Source: Setophaga petechia (taxonomy: Eukaryota > Chordata > Aves > Passeriformes > Parulidae). Taken from it: a DNA stretch of 64,000 nucleotides. The stretch spans positions 992,001 through 1,056,000 of the forward strand of contig JANCRA010000114.1 of NCBI GenBank assembly GCA_024362935.1, read 5' to 3'. The position numbers and the translations under genes were made by a program. Below are positions 21,597 through 34,236 of the stretch, in pieces. Under the pieces are notes generated by a model. That model was not told where the DNA came from. It saw nothing but the letters and a program-made list of their open reading frames with translations, and did not search any database. Each line of letters begins with the position of its first letter. Within the stretch, counting starts at the first letter, position 1.

Positions 21597-23784
21597 CTCG
21601 CTGTCTCACCTCGAGGGCACCTTCGAGACAGATGCCTCGGCAAAGGCAGCGAGTGCTGCAGTTGTGCCTTGCAGGCACCTGCAACAGAGGAGCCTCAGGA
21701 AGGCTACAGGACAGCAAGTCCTGCGCTCGAGGCCTCCTGCCGCAATGAGAGGAGACTCCTGGTGAACGATGGAGGTCACCAAGTCCCAGGGCCTGGCCAC
21801 AAGGGCACGGGCCGCAGAGATGGGAGGTGCCTCGGTAAAGCTCCGAGTCACCGAATCCTGAGGTCTGGCCGTGAGGCCAGCCGCAGGAGGAACACCTTGG
21901 AAAAGCTCCGGGTCAGCAACCAATGAGCCGGCTGTGCGGGGACGCCTCACAGCACTGCTCTGTCACCTCCTGTCCTGTCGTGTGCACCGAGCACTGTGGC
22001 GTGGCCGCGTCGCTGCCAGCTCATTTGTCAGCACGTGTCACAAAGGGCTGCTCAGACACGCTGTCCCTTTCGGTTCCACGGTGAACCTGCTGCACCATGT
22101 CACAAAGGGACATGTTGCCATGTGCTCCGGGGCCATCCCCTCCCCACCCAAGGTGCCCCTGCTTGGAAGGAATCCATTGCCTCGAGTGTCTAACACAGCC
22201 CTGGACACACCACGACCCGCCAAGTGCTCGGGGAAGGACTCTCCACGGTGCCCAGTCCACACAGCCCAGCTCGCTGCTGGCCCTGGAGCAGAGCAGCTTC
22301 CAGCAAACAAGAGGCAAACGCTTCTTGCCAAGAGTTCAAACACAGCAGATAGAGAAGATGGCATGGATGTGTGCATAAAGGCCTTTGAATTCACAGCTCT
22401 TTGAGTGGCATTTGGGGCTCTCAGCCGGACAGAGATGATCCCCCTCTGTCCTGTGCTTAAAGGTGGGGAGACACACCCTGCCGCTGGTGCTTGTCTTGGT
22501 CTCTGCAGGCCCAGGCAGATGCCAAAGCTGCTCTTCACAGCCTTCTCCCTTCCCACGCCCCTCTGCCAAGTGCACGGGGCCTCAAGAACGGAAACGAGTG
22601 CAGGGAGCCAAAAGGAGACAGCTGCATCTACCTCACTGGGGGCACCTGGGGAAGCAGTTTGCTTGAGAAGCAAACCCCTCTCTTCCTAAGGCATTTCCCC
22701 AAAAGCATACATTTCCCAGGGAACACCAACACACACTTAAGAAACCCTGGCAAGGCTGAATGACTTCTGCACCTTGTAGCACAGGCACTCCAGCTCGAGC
22801 TCATCTTCCTTCTCCCGAGTCTGTTTCCTCGTGTCCCTTGTGGCGCGCAGCCCCGGGCCCCCCAGAAACAAGAGCTGCCCGCTGCCCGTTCAAGTGCCCG
22901 AACTCCTGCCTGCGCTCACGGCAGCAAAACCAGGCTGTTCCCAGCCAGGGAGCGGAGCCCTGTTCTCGCAGGAGGCTCTCGTGAGCCCCTTGCCCACTGT
23001 GCACTCAGCACTTCTGCCTGCCTGCCCAGAACGCTCTTGGCACAGCAGAGCACAAGCTGGCCCGCTCTGGGCTCAGCACAGCCCAAACACAGGCGAGGGA
23101 AGACACAGCGGCTGTTTTGCAGCCATGCCCCAGAGGGACGGGAAGAGGCCCTGCCTCTGGTCTCACTCGGTCGGGCTTCTGACAGGGTCTGAGGCAGGCG
23201 CTGCCTGATTCCTCGCGTGTGGGGAGAGCAGAGCCGCCGGAAGCGCGCCCAGCAGGCAGGCACTGCCTGACAGCGCTGCGGCCGCTGGGACGGTTGTGCC
23301 CCCGAGTCTCAGCCACTCCGCTGTGGGCTTCTGTTGCTCTTAGGCGCCCCCAGAGCTCACTGCTAGGCCACGATGGTCTCTTGCCCTGCCCTCTTCTTGT
23401 CCCTTGTGTAGTGATGGAGAATTGCTGTGCTTTCAGGAAGCTCTTTGTGGGAACTTCGGCCATTGAAAGCTCCTTTGCCCTCAGTAGATGCCTGCACTGG
23501 AATCCCTCATGGCTGGGTTCAGAGCACGCTCAAGCTGGCTATTCTATAACCCAGGGTCCTTTTCCCCTTTCAGCGTGCTCAGCATCCCCTTTAACTCCAC
23601 GCCGCTGTGCAGCTGGAGCAGGAGGACAGGGACCTTTGCAGCCTGAGCTGCCCTTGCTCCTCTCTGTCCGTGCACGGAACACAGCGGGGAGGAGAACAGC
23701 AGCAGGGCCCTGCGTGTCCCCGGGCCCAGGTTTTGCGCCGCTTCAGCTCCACAGAGACGCGGGTAAAGTGAAAAACACAAACAG

Positions 23785-23790
23785 TTTATT
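23785..23790 (-). terminator. Poly(A) signal AATAAA, copy D
   Basis: Same position as in copy C. A nearby AAGCC/AAGCG stretch is 5 bp shorter here. Confidence 0.65.
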
Positions 23791-23916
23791 AAGGGAAAGC
23801 GAAGCGAAGGGGTGAGCTGGGAGGTAAAAAAGGGCATGGGTGGGGCCTGAGGGCTGCAGGGAAGGAGCTGCCAACAGGGAGAGAGATGGCAGGAGCTGTT
23901 GGAGCTTGGCACAGGC

Positions 23917-26900
23917 TCAGCTGTGAGCAGCCAGAGCCATGCCTGGAGCTGCAGCTGGTCCCTTCTGATATGCAGGTTCTGCCATCTTTGATGGGAACTG
24001 AAAATCATCAAAGGAGGCCAGTACAGGTAGATCAGATCTAGGAGACAGACGAAGTTCTGCAGATCTTCTTTGGAATTTCATCTGTATCCATGTAGTCATG
24101 CAGGATGGGATCTCGTCTTCCCTGAGGGCTTGAAGGGCTGGAAGAGAGAGGAACAGAGCCATGGTCAGAGGCCAGATAGAGGGAATCCAACGAAAGCCTC
24201 CTGCCAGGGCCATCCCAGCCGGCTCTTGCCATGGCCAAGAGGGAGCGGGAGACAAGGGCTTCGGCCGGAAGGTGCTGGCCACGGATCACCCCCCTTGTCC
24301 CCGGAAGCTCTCCGGGCTGTGCCCCCCACGCGGCTGTCCTGACTCACCCTGACTGAGGAGCTGGAGCTCCTCCTCCTGCCCCATCACGAGCACTCCGGCC
24401 ACCCCTGGCAAGACAGAGCATGTGGCGGCGCCAGGCGGCACAGCTGCCCGACACGGGCGCTGCCAGCCCTGTGGCCGCACGCCCTCCTCCCGGGCAGGGC
24501 TCCTGCCGGCCCTGCCGCACGCTGCCGGCCGAGAGCACGGCTGCGGGGGGGCGGCGGCAGCGCCCAGGACGGGCGGGGCTGCAGCGGCACGGGCGCGGCT
24601 CCTGCTGCCGGGCTAGCAGCCGGGCCGGGAGGCGGGAAGGGGCGCCGGGCTGCTGGCTCACCGATCAACCTGACGGCCGCCTTTCGCAGGGACCTCTGTG
24701 GGCGCTGCAGGTGCGGCAGGGCCCAGCGCAGGTGCTCGGCCGCTCGGCTCTCGTCCTGCAGCAGCTGCGGAGAGCGCCGGCCGGGAAGGTTTGGCGCGGG
24801 CTCTGCCCCTCGGCCGGGCGCTCCCTGCGCCCTGCACCGGCCGAGCCGGCGCGCACGGCCCAGGGCAGGGAGCGGCGTGGGGGGCGCAGGCCGGCGGGCC
24901 CAGCTGCGGCGCCGGGCAGGGGCACAGCTGCCAGCCCTCCACACTGAGCACCGGGGGCAGGAGGCTTCTCCACTCCAGCCTGCGGCTGGGGCTCGCGGGT
25001 GTCCTTACCAGGCTCTGGGCGAACTCCATCCGCCGCTTCTTGCTCAGGAGCTCCTCGAGATCCCTCCTCCTTAGGAAGCGTGCGGCACAAAGCAGGGCTT
25101 CGCGAGAGGCCTGCGGAGCAGCAGAGAGCCGCACGTGGCACCGGAGCGCGGGGGAGTCACACGGGAGCTGGCTCCCTGTGCCAAGGCCAGGGGAGGCTGG
25201 AGCCCACGAGGCGCCGGGGCAGGAGGCGGCCGAGCCCCCTCCCAGGGATGCGGCAGCATCACACCAAACCTCACCTCGGCCACGTGCACGTTCTCATGGT
25301 GCCAGCCCAAGAATAGAGGGAGCAGGCTCTGGCTCACAATTGTGGTAAGAGGATTTCCCCCCTCCTCCACTTGCAACTCCATCACCTTGCTGAAGAGCTG
25401 GATGGAGAGCAGCTGCACATGGCTGTTGTCCTGGAGGAAAGGAGAAGTCCTAAGCACCAGCTACTCCAGGCCCATTGGGGCAAAGGCCCAAACATGCAGC
25501 GGGCACAAAGTTTCCAGGCAGGCAGCATCCAGTGCCCACGGCTGGGGGCAGAGAGCCTTACGTTCTCAAAGTGTGGCAGGAGGGACTCCACCAGCTTCAG
25601 GGTGGTGATGCTGGGTATCTCGAGGTCTTTGTCCTGGAGCACATGCGTGAGCACAGAGAGGCTCATCCCGACCATCTCTGCATCTGGATCCGCCAGCTGC
25701 TCCACCAGGTGTTGACAGAGGCCGCATATTCCTCCGGCCTGTGTGCAAGACCAGGCTGTGCTGTGAATCCATGACTGGCCGCAGCACCAACAGCTGCTTG
25801 GGGCACTCAGGCAGCTGAAGCGGGAGTCGGGAGAGCTGGCAGCAGCTGCCTCTGCTGCCAAAGCCCAGCCAAGCCCTGTGGTCTGCCTTCCCCAGCCCCA
25901 CGCTGCCAGTGCGGCTTCACCCACTGTCCCCTTCTCACCAGCGAGGGCTCCTTGCTGAGCACCACGAGGCCTCTGAGCTCCAGGCGCAGCCTGTCCCTGC
26001 TCTGGCTCGGCAGGTGCCGGGATAGCACCAACAGGGCACTGGGACCGTGTTTGCTCAGGTCCAGACACTCCAGGAGCTGAAGGGCACAGGGCAGTGGCAG
26101 GGGAGCCGGCCGGCAGGAGCCCGGAGCCGCTGCAGGGCCGGCTCCAGGCAGCAGCAGCGGGCGTGGGCAACATCCCAGGCAGCTGCAACTACCAGAGACC
26201 AGAGAGCAGAGAGCTGGGAGGCAGCTCAGCCAGGCAGCACTGGCCATCAGGCTCACCTCCACAAAGAAGGCCAGGGCAGGCAGATGCCAGCGGGGCTGCT
26301 TCGCGATGAGCAGGCTGAGCAGGTGCGAGGCCATGTGGGGACACAAGGGGGTCAAGCCACAGCGCATCTCCCTGGCAGGGGAAAAAGGCACCAAGGCTCT
26401 GAGCCGGGCAGGCAGACCTGTCACAGAGGTTTCATCTTTCCCCAGCACTCTGCAAGGGGACATGGGTCCCTTGGGAGGCGGCTGCTGCAGGGCATCCTCC
26501 TCCCCAGCCCTTTGCAGTCTGCTCGGCCCTCCCCCGGTGACGAGGCCCTCTTGCTTACAATCCCCGGGGACTGTGTGGGCCACTCCGGGCACGGGGCACA
26601 AGTGCTGGCGGTGGCGGTGGGGACTAGGGGATCTCACCTGGCCAGCAGAGCCGCTGCATAGTGCTGGCTGTCGGCACAGAGCAGGGTGTCCCAGAGCTGC
26701 TTGTGCTCCAGAGCCAGCACGTTCTTGCCAAAGCCCAGTTGGGAGAGCAGAGCCTTCATGGTCTGCACTGCAAACCTGTGTGCCGAGCCAAGGCCAGGTC
26801 ACTCTGGGAGCACAGGCCCTGGCCGCAAGGGCGCGGGAAGGACAGGGTGGCTGGCACCTGTTGGGCTCGCTGGGAAGGCCGTGTTCCTCCCGGCACGCTC

Positions 26901-29222
26901 TCCAGAAGCGCTGGGTCTCCACGTCCTCTGGCCTCTGCTCCGTGGTGGTGAAAATTTGCAAGAGCAAAGGCACGAACAGGTGGGGAGAATGAAAGTGGAT
27001 TGCGTGGTGCCACTCGGGCATGCTTGCAATCCTCCACAGCACCAGAGTTGCCTGCAAGAGACAAAGCACCCCGAGGCAGCACTCAGTGCCGAGGTGTCCA
27101 TGAGGCAGGGTCTGAGGGGAGAGGCAGGGAGAGCACACGGCCTGCTGCCCCTAGCCCAGCTTTCAGCCCAGGCAGGAAGCTGCAGAGTGGGGAGAGCATG
27201 GAGAGCTTCTGAGAAGGCAACCTGGAGGGCCAGCATAGGCCAGCTCCAGAAACTCACAGCCAGGGCAAGGACGGCCTTCTTGTCCCTGCTGCAGAGGAAG
27301 CCGCCATACGGTGGCTGTTCCTCTATCACAGAGAGCAGCACTGGAAGCACCTCCTCCGTGGCTACTTCTGAGGTGCCTATGGCTCTCCACATCAGCACGG
27401 CGGCTCTGTGGGACCAGAGCTGTGCATCAGTACCGTGCCCCGTGCAGCTGCGTGGGGCCGGGAGGGAGCATGGCAGCAGGCTCAGGAAACAGAGGGGCCT
27501 GAGGGTGCCGGTGCTCCCTGCCTGTCTGGCAGACCCCGCTGGACAGGCTGTACAGGGCGATGGGCCCTACGGGCCAGTGAGCACTGAGCTCTCGAGGCAC
27601 TTGTGCCCCGTACCTTTCACACGTTGGGGCACAGCGCAGGAGGTTCATCACAACGTGGGCCGGGTGTTCTTCAGTGAGGCTGACAATGGCCGTTTGCAGC
27701 CCAGCATCCACAGACTCACAGGACGTGAGTCTCCGGAGCATGTCACTCACCATGGCTTGCACCTGGAGGTGGCATGGGGGAGACTTGGAGTGCTGTGCAA
27801 GGGAGCAGCTTGCCCAGCTTTCCCTAAAAAGTTCTTGCCTTCCCAGCCCACTGTGATGGGGCTGAGGGGGCCCAGCAGACATGGCTTGAGGGGCTGCGTG
27901 ATCCTGGGAGGCCTTCAGCCCTGGCCCCAGGCTGCTGCAGAGAATAAAAGCACTTCTGTTAAAACTGCAGAGTGGGTCCAGGACTCACAGTCAGCGTGGG
28001 CATGGCCTCAGTCTCTGGGATGCCGTGTGTGATGGTGTTGGTGGTGGCCATGCCCTCCGTCAGGGCCATGTCAGCCTCCTCCGTTTCCCAGTCAGAGCTG
28101 GCAGCCAGGTCAGAGGACGCTGTGCTGGCAGCAGCCTCTGCCCGCAGCTTGCTGGGCCTGGGGTTGGGCTCGGCCGTGCCCTCGGGTGCGGGGCCGCTGG
28201 TCTTTGTGTGCCGAAGGCGCAGGAACCTCCGCAGTGCCTGCAGCAGAAGGAAGGGCGGGAAGAGAGGAACGTTCCATGGTCTGCTCCACTGCGGGGCCCG
28301 GCCGAGCAGTGCCAGCAGGCCCAGCCCAGGTGGGGATGGCTGCAGGTACCTGCGCTGCTCTGTGGAAGCGACCACGGGTGGGCTCCTGCTCTTGAGTCCG
28401 GTCCCTGGCTGCATCTGCCAAAGAGCAAGCGCAGCCAGAGCTGAGGGGCCGTGGGAGAGGCCGGAGAACACAGCGCAGCCCTGCCCTCCCCAGGCAGGGA
28501 CAGCACTGCGGGTGCCCAGGTGTCACAGACATCCTCTCACTAAAAATCCTTTCTTTAGGGTTTTTCCTTCTGAGAAGCTAAGAGGCCTCAGAGACAGAAT
28601 GTAAACAGTGGTTATCTGCTGCTGTGGAATGCAACAGGTCCACCTGTGATTGGCCCATCTTGGATGTGTATAATTAATAGTCAATCAAGGATGGAGCTAT
28701 CTCGGACAGAGTCGGAGAGAGCTCCTTTGTTAGCATTCTTTTCTGTTCTATTTTTAGCTTAGCTAGCCTTCTGAGGAACCTTTTCCATTCTTTTCTTTTT
28801 AGTATAGTTACAATGTAATATATATATCATAAAATAACAAATCAAGCCTTCTGATCATGGAGTCAACATTCTCATCTCTCCCTTTACCTGCAAAGCCCTG
28901 TGACCACTGTCACACCTGGGGACGGAGCACGGCCATTAAGGGGGCAGCCCCAGCCCCTGTCCCATCCTGTCCATGGGCATGTCCACAGGGATGGGATGGG
29001 ATGGGATGGGATGGGATGGGATGGGATGGGATGGGATGGGATGGGATGGGATGGGGCCAGGCCAGCTGCAGGCACCGGCCCTGCAGCCCAGCTCCGCCAC
29101 TCACCATCCTGCAGCGGCTGCAACTGCTCCGGCTCTGCAGGCTGCTGCGCTGGGGCAGCTGCAGGGCCTTTGCTTTTCTTGCCCCGAAGCCCCTTGAACA
29201 GGCTGAGCAGTCTGCCTGCCAT
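23917..29222 (-). CDS. MROH-like protein, copy D (complete)
   Basis: Predicted exons are 29105-29222, 27989-28119, 27614-27762, 27258-27405, 26858-27051, 26638-26775, 26257-26371, 25939-26076, 25562-25738, 25275-25430, 25009-25110, 24662-24764, 24348-24404 and 23917-24137. Exons 2-14 lie exactly 7641 bp from those of copy C. Exon 1 is shifted because the intron 1 minisatellite is 15 bp shorter. The last exon is the most diverged of the set: EIPSCMTTW and KFQRRS, where the other copies read EILSGMSTW and KFERRS. Exon 6 has Ser and exon 2 has TITHG. No frame disruption was noticed. Its upstream spacer is cut at 30360 by ERV2, about 1.1 kb from the start codon, so its promoter context differs from the other copies. 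Confidence 0.78.
28600..28914 (+). repeat. Old solo LTR in intron 1, unit D
   Basis: Same element and position. It shares the TATATATATCAT variant with units E, F and G. Confidence 0.6.
28988..29056 (+). repeat. GGGAT minisatellite, unit D (about 14 copies)
   Basis: Same tract, 69 bp. Confidence 0.97.
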
Positions 29223-30360
29223 CTCGCTGTCTCACCTCGAGGGCACCTTCGAGACAGATGCCTCGGCAAAGGCAGCGAGTGCTGCAGTTGTGCCTTGCAG
29301 GCACCTGCAACAGAGGAGCCTCAGGAAGGCTACAGGACAGCAAGTCCTGCGCTCGAGGCCTCCTGCCGCAATGAGAGGAGACTCCTGGTGAACGATGGAG
29401 GTCACCAAGTCCCAGGGCCTGGCCACAAGGGCACGGGCCGCAGAGATGGGAGGTGCCTCGGTAAAGCTCCGAGTCACCGAATCCTGAGGTCTGGCCGTGA
29501 GGCCAGCCGCAGGAGGAACACCTTGGAAAAGCTCCGGGTCAGCAACCAATGAGCCGGCTGTGCGGGGACGCCTCACAGCACTGCTCTGTCACCTCCTGTC
29601 CTGTCGTGTGCACCGAGCACTGTGGCGTGGCCGCGTCGCTGCCAGCTCATTTGTCAGCACGTGTCACAAAGGGCTGCTCAGACACTCTGTCCCTTTCGGT
29701 TCCACGGTGAACCTGCTGCACCATGTCACAAAGGGACATGTTGCCATGTGCTCCGGGGCCATCCCCTCCCCACCCAAGGTGCCCCTGCTTGGAAGGAATC
29801 CATTGCCCCGAGTGTCTAACACAGCCCTGGACACACCACGACCCGCCAAGTGCTCGGGGAAGGACTCTCCACGGTGCCCAGCCCACACAGCCCAGCTCGC
29901 TGCTGGCCCTGGAGCAGAGCAGCTTCCAGCAAACAAGAGGCAAACGCTTCTTGCCAAGAGTTCAAACACAGCAGATAGAGAAGATGGCATGGATGTGTGC
30001 ATAAAGGCCTTTGAATTCACAGCTCTTTGAGAGGCATTTGGGGCTCTCGGCCGGACAGAGATGATCCCCCTCTGTCCTGTTCTTAAAGGTGGGGAGACAC
30101 ACCCTGCCGCTGGTGCTTGTCTTGGTCTCTGCAGGCCCAGGCAGATGCCAAAGCTGCTCTTCACAGCCTTCTCCCTTCCCACGCCCCTCTGCCAAGTGCA
30201 CGGGGCCTCAAGAACGGAAACGAGTGCAGGGAGCCAAAAGGAGACAGCTGCATCTACCTCACTGGGGGCGCCTGGGGAAGCAGTTTGCTTGAGAAGCAAA
30301 CCCCTCTCTTCCTAAGGCATTTCCCCAAAAGCATACATTTCCCAGGGAACACCAACACAC

Positions 30361-30700
30361 TGTGGTAGGGACAGGCGTTCGGAAGACTTCGGGCTGTCAC
30401 GAAAAGCTGCAAGAAGCCTCTCCCCCCTCCTCCCAGAGATAAGGATCACCCTCGGAATGTAACTAGGAATGTAACCCCCCTAACATAGGAGGTACCAGTA
30501 CCACCCTGTACTAACCCCCAGCCCCTTTTGACGTAGGAAACCCCCCAAACTATAAAACCCCTAGAGAAGAGATAATAAAGCCTATTTGACCGTCCACCAC
30601 ATTGGTGTAAGCGTGGTCTGTAGCCCGAGTGACCCCGGGTGGGGTCACCGTGCTGTACTCTGGAACCAGGTCGCCTTGCCTTCGGAATCAGAAGGCAACA
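30361..30700 (+). repeat. ERV2 5' LTR (340 bp)
   Basis: Bounded by TGTGGTAGGG and AAGGCAACA. TATAAAA at 30551-30557 and AATAAA at 30574-30579. It contains a tandem GGAATGTAACTA/GGAATGTAACCC pair that is single in the 3' LTR. Confidence 0.93.
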
Positions 30701-30703
30701 AAG

Positions 30704-30722
30704 TGGTGCCGAGAACCCGGGA
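30704..30722 (+). promoter_or_regulatory. ERV2 primer-binding site (closest to tRNA-Phe)
   Basis: TGGTGCCGAGAACCCGGGA begins four bases after the LTR. It matches the complement of the 3' end of phenylalanine tRNA except for one extra G. The assignment is from memory of the tRNA end and should be checked. Confidence 0.6.
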
Positions 30723-30827
30723 ACGAAAAGCCCCGGGATCGGGATTTCTCCTGGACAGAGGACAGCGGTCACAGCGGCCGGCCGACTGTGGCACAGAGGG
30801 GGACGCCCCGGGACCAGCTAGATCTCG

Positions 30828-33309
30828 ATGGAAACTCTGGCTAAGGTCGTTGAATCAGTATTTATACAATGGGGTATTAAATGTGAGCCTAGGTACTTAT
30901 CTCTTGCTATGCAGAGACTCCTGGAGCTGGGGACGGTTGAACGTCCGGTAGAAATATTGCATTCAGATATATGGGAAAAATGCACTGCTGCTCTGGCAGA
31001 AGACACAAAAACCACGGGCAGTGGGAAATATCTTAGAGCGTGGGGAAAGGTGGAGACTGCTCTCCGCAATGCTTTAGAGAGCCAGGAGATTTGGGCGGCT
31101 GCCCGGCTGCATTTGATGGTTACACCGAAGGTGGGGGTGGCAGCAGAAACCCAAACCCCCCCCGCGGGCAGTCCGGGCGGGAGCGCGGGCACGCAGGGTC
31201 CGGGCACCCCCCAATCCCTCCCGGACCCTGAGCCAGACCCCCCAGAGCTCCCGGGAGATCCTCCAAAACCCCCGGAGCACATCCTGACCCCCCCGGGGGA
31301 CCAGCCGGGTCCAAAAACCCCCCCGATATCCCCCGAAAAACCGGAGTCTTCTCTGTTTGCTTGTCCCCCGCCGCCTGCGGATCCGGCACACCCCGCAGAG
31401 ACGCGCGCGCGGTGTTTCTGGGGCGAATTGACTGCCGCAGTTCGCGGCATGGAAGCTGCAGTCAGCGCTGACACACGGGTGGCAGAAGTGCGGCCGCCAT
31501 TCAAAAATGGCGCCGCCGGACAGGGAGAGAGGCGGGGCCCGCGTGTCCGCGGCGGGAAATGCCTGGAGGGGGAAATGGCCGCGAGTACGCCTGCGCAGGA
31601 GACCGGCGCCGGTCATTGCCGGGAGTGGACACACACAGACACGCAGGCGCAGGGAGGAACGGGGGGGGCAGGTATTTGCCCGGGGGCTGCGCCCACCGCC
31701 GCCACCGTATAAGGGAGAAACCCCTCCCGGTGAGGGGCAGGGCGAGCCCAGGGGGTGGGAACAACACCGCCTACAAGAGGAGGGGCGACACCGCCTCCGG
31801 GGGGAGGAGCGGCACAGCCTCCAAGGGGAGGGATGGCACCGCCTCCGAGGGGAAGGGCGACACCGCCCCCGAGGGGAGGGGCGGGGCCGAAGCCGAACAA
31901 AATGGCGAGGGAGACAGGAAGTGCGCTCTCAGTCCACTTCCGACTTTGATAGGAGCAACACCTCCTCAGACTATTCCACAGACCTTACCGGCTCCGGCAG
32001 CGATTCGGAAAGGGAGCACACAGATATACAGCGGTTTCGCATGAAACCAAACAAATCCTTAAACAAGGTTAAGAACCAATCATACAAACTCACCGATTGG
32101 GGCAAAATAAAGATTGATTGTGCAGATTGGGCACCCGTGGCAGCTGTGCATGCTTTCCCGGTGAGAATTTCAGGACCCCAGGGCAACCAACAAAGGACAT
32201 ATACACCAGTAAACTCTAAAGATGTTCAAGCGATACTTAAAGCTATTGCAGAAAAAGGAATTAACTCCGGAGTAGTGTCCACGCTCGTGGATGCAGTTTT
32301 TAGTAATGATGATATGCTGCCTTTTGATATAGTACAAATTACACGTATGCTTTTTGACGGGGCAGGTTTAATTGTTTTTAAACAGGATTGGACCGACAAC
32401 TGTGCTGCTGTGCTGGCTCGGACGGGGGGCGAGGGGCAGCCACTGCACGGCTCGAGTCTATCCCGGCTACTGGGAAAACATGATGACGTAGCTACACCCC
32501 AACAACAAGCTGCACTGCTCAGAGCTGAGGAAGTCAGGGCGAGCTGTCGAGCCGCCAGGGAGGCAATTCGTACGACCTTTAGGGTTGTGGATAAGCCAGC
32601 ACCCTGGTCCACTATAAAACAAGGGGAAAGTGAAGGATTTACACAATTCGTAGACAGGTTACAGGCGGCTGTGGACACCTCCACCCTGCCTGCTCAGGCA
32701 AAGGGCCCGGTGGTTGCTGATTGTCTTAGGCAACAATGTAATACAGTTACCAAGGATATATTACGCTCCCTACCAGCCGGTGCTAGCCTGGCGGACATGA
32801 TCAAACATGTGGTAAGGGAAGAACAACTAAGCCAAATACAAGCAGCCGTCCACACCCTAACCAGTGCGCTGGCTTGCTTTAAATGTGGCCAGGCGGGGCA
32901 CGTCGCAGCGAGCTGCACCCAGCCGGCACAGCTTACCCGTCCAGCTCCCCCGTCCCAGCAACGCCCGAGAGGGGTTTGCTGGAGCTGCGGGAAAAAGGGT
33001 CACTTTGCTAGAGATTGCAGGTCTCGCCCACGGGGAAACGAGAGAGGGAGGGGGCGCTCGGGCCACACGCAGCCTCCTCCCGCTGTGAATGTGAGACGGC
33101 CCGTCCAGGTGAACCCGCAGTGGGGGGGAGGATACATTATACTCCCGCAGGAGGCAGTCAGCACAGCACCCCCAACAACGATACAGCTGCAAGGCTGTGC
33201 AGTGCCACCGACAATGCCCCCACACACCTCACTGCCACAAGCCGCGCAAGCGCCACAGAGCCAGCAGGGGACGCCCCAGACCGGGATCCCTGGGTGGCCC
33301 TGGCCATGA
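30828..33309 (+). pseudogene. gag: ERV2 gag, split by a frame change
   Basis: The matrix-like N-terminus is open from ATG 30828 to 31712. The PPPPPY late-domain region, capsid and nucleocapsid are in another frame, open from 31507 to 33309, so at least one frame-shifting indel lies between about 31140 and 31690. Capsid text includes a major-homology-region-like segment (EGFTQFVDRLQAAVD) near 32630. Two zinc knuckles follow: CFKCGQAGHVAASC at 32875-32916 and CWSCGKKGHFARDC at 32977-33018. Two knuckles and the lack of a gag-pol stop-codon arrangement point to an alpha/beta-like lineage, unlike ERV1. A 24-bp repeat run lies inside (31765-31884). A single Gag protein could not be made without a shift at the break. 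Confidence 0.82.
31765..31884 (+). repeat. Five 24-bp repeats in ERV2 gag
   Basis: Five imperfect tandem copies encode variants of the 8-residue unit HRLRGEGR between the late-domain region and the capsid. The run is very GC-rich. Confidence 0.85.
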
Positions 33310-34236
33310 AAATAGGGAAAGAACCCCTAAAGGTGTGGGGAACATGCCGCCTATACGGGAGCCACGACCCCCACACCGTAGGGCTCCAGTTCTGGGCGGA
33401 CACAGGGTCGGATTTCACGATTATTCCCCAATCATACTGGCCCAGACATTGGCAAATTAAAGAAGTCCCTCCGGTGAACGGAGTGGGGGGGCAAACCCGG
33501 CGTGGAAAAGCACCCAGCTGGTGGCTGTAACACTCCACACGAACAAGGGACCAGAACAGACAGTGGCAATTTACCCCGCAGCATCATAATAGCAATAGCC
33601 ACGCAGCATCCCAAAACTGACTCCAAAGCCACAATTCAGCACTGGCTGACAGCCATGGCATGTCTTGGCATTCCCAAACAGATTAAAACTGACAACGGTT
33701 CCAATTTTACTTCCAAACTGGTGCAAGAATTCGCCTCGAAATGGGGCATCACTTTAGTACAAGGTATTCCTTACAACAGTACCGGACAAGCTATAGTTGA
33801 GAGAGCAAATCAGACCCTGAAAAATAGGATAGAGGTGTTGGCAAAAGCAGAAGGCTTTGCCAATTCCATTCCCTCAGGGGACCAGGCATGTATACTAGCA
33901 ACTGCTTTGCTAGCACTGAATCAATTCCCCAGGGGGGAAGAGGCAAACAGTCCCATTCAGAAACACTGGGCCTCCAGAGTCTTAGAGGAGGGCCCACAGG
34001 TTGTAATCAGAAATGAGCTGGGGGAATGGGAACAGGGCTGGAAATTGATACTCACGGGGCGAGGGTACGCAGCTGTCAAAAAGGACGGCAAAATTAGGTG
34101 GTGTCCGCTGAAATCTGTAAAGCCTGACCTGCGCAGTGAGCAGGAGGATACTGATGTGAATTGTGAGTTTCTGTTTACAGGACATGCTTGTGGGTCTTCC
34201 TCGGGATGCGTACACTCCCCTTCCAGAGGAAAGTGA
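33310..34236 (+). pseudogene. pol: ERV2 pro-pol remnant (protease joined to integrase)
   Basis: The protease is in the -1 frame relative to the capsid frame, as expected for ribosomal frameshifting. Its active site ADTGSD is at 33396-33413 (DTG 33399-33407). Protease text stops near 33510. By about 33575 the sequence is integrase core, in the capsid frame: TDNGSNF with the second catalytic Asp near 33693, then VERANQ with the Glu near 33798. It continues through a C-terminal DNA-binding domain (IRWCPLKSVKP) to the stop at 34236. The first integrase Asp, reverse transcriptase and RNase H are missing. Its end overlaps the start of env. Confidence 0.85.

Larger units (their letters stand above)
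16130..23775 (-). repeat. Tandem array unit C, complete (7646 bp)
   Basis: A full unit: copy C gene, intronic LTR, minisatellite and upstream spacer. It is a convenient reference for the array. Landmark spacing to unit D is 7641 bp. Confidence 0.92.
23776..30360 (-). repeat. Tandem array unit D, right end lost at ERV2
   Basis: Matches unit C closely until CAACACAC at 30353-30360, where the ERV2 5' LTR starts. The unit C equivalent of this break is 15088. The spacer up to the equivalent of 16066 (978 bp) is absent. Confidence 0.9.
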
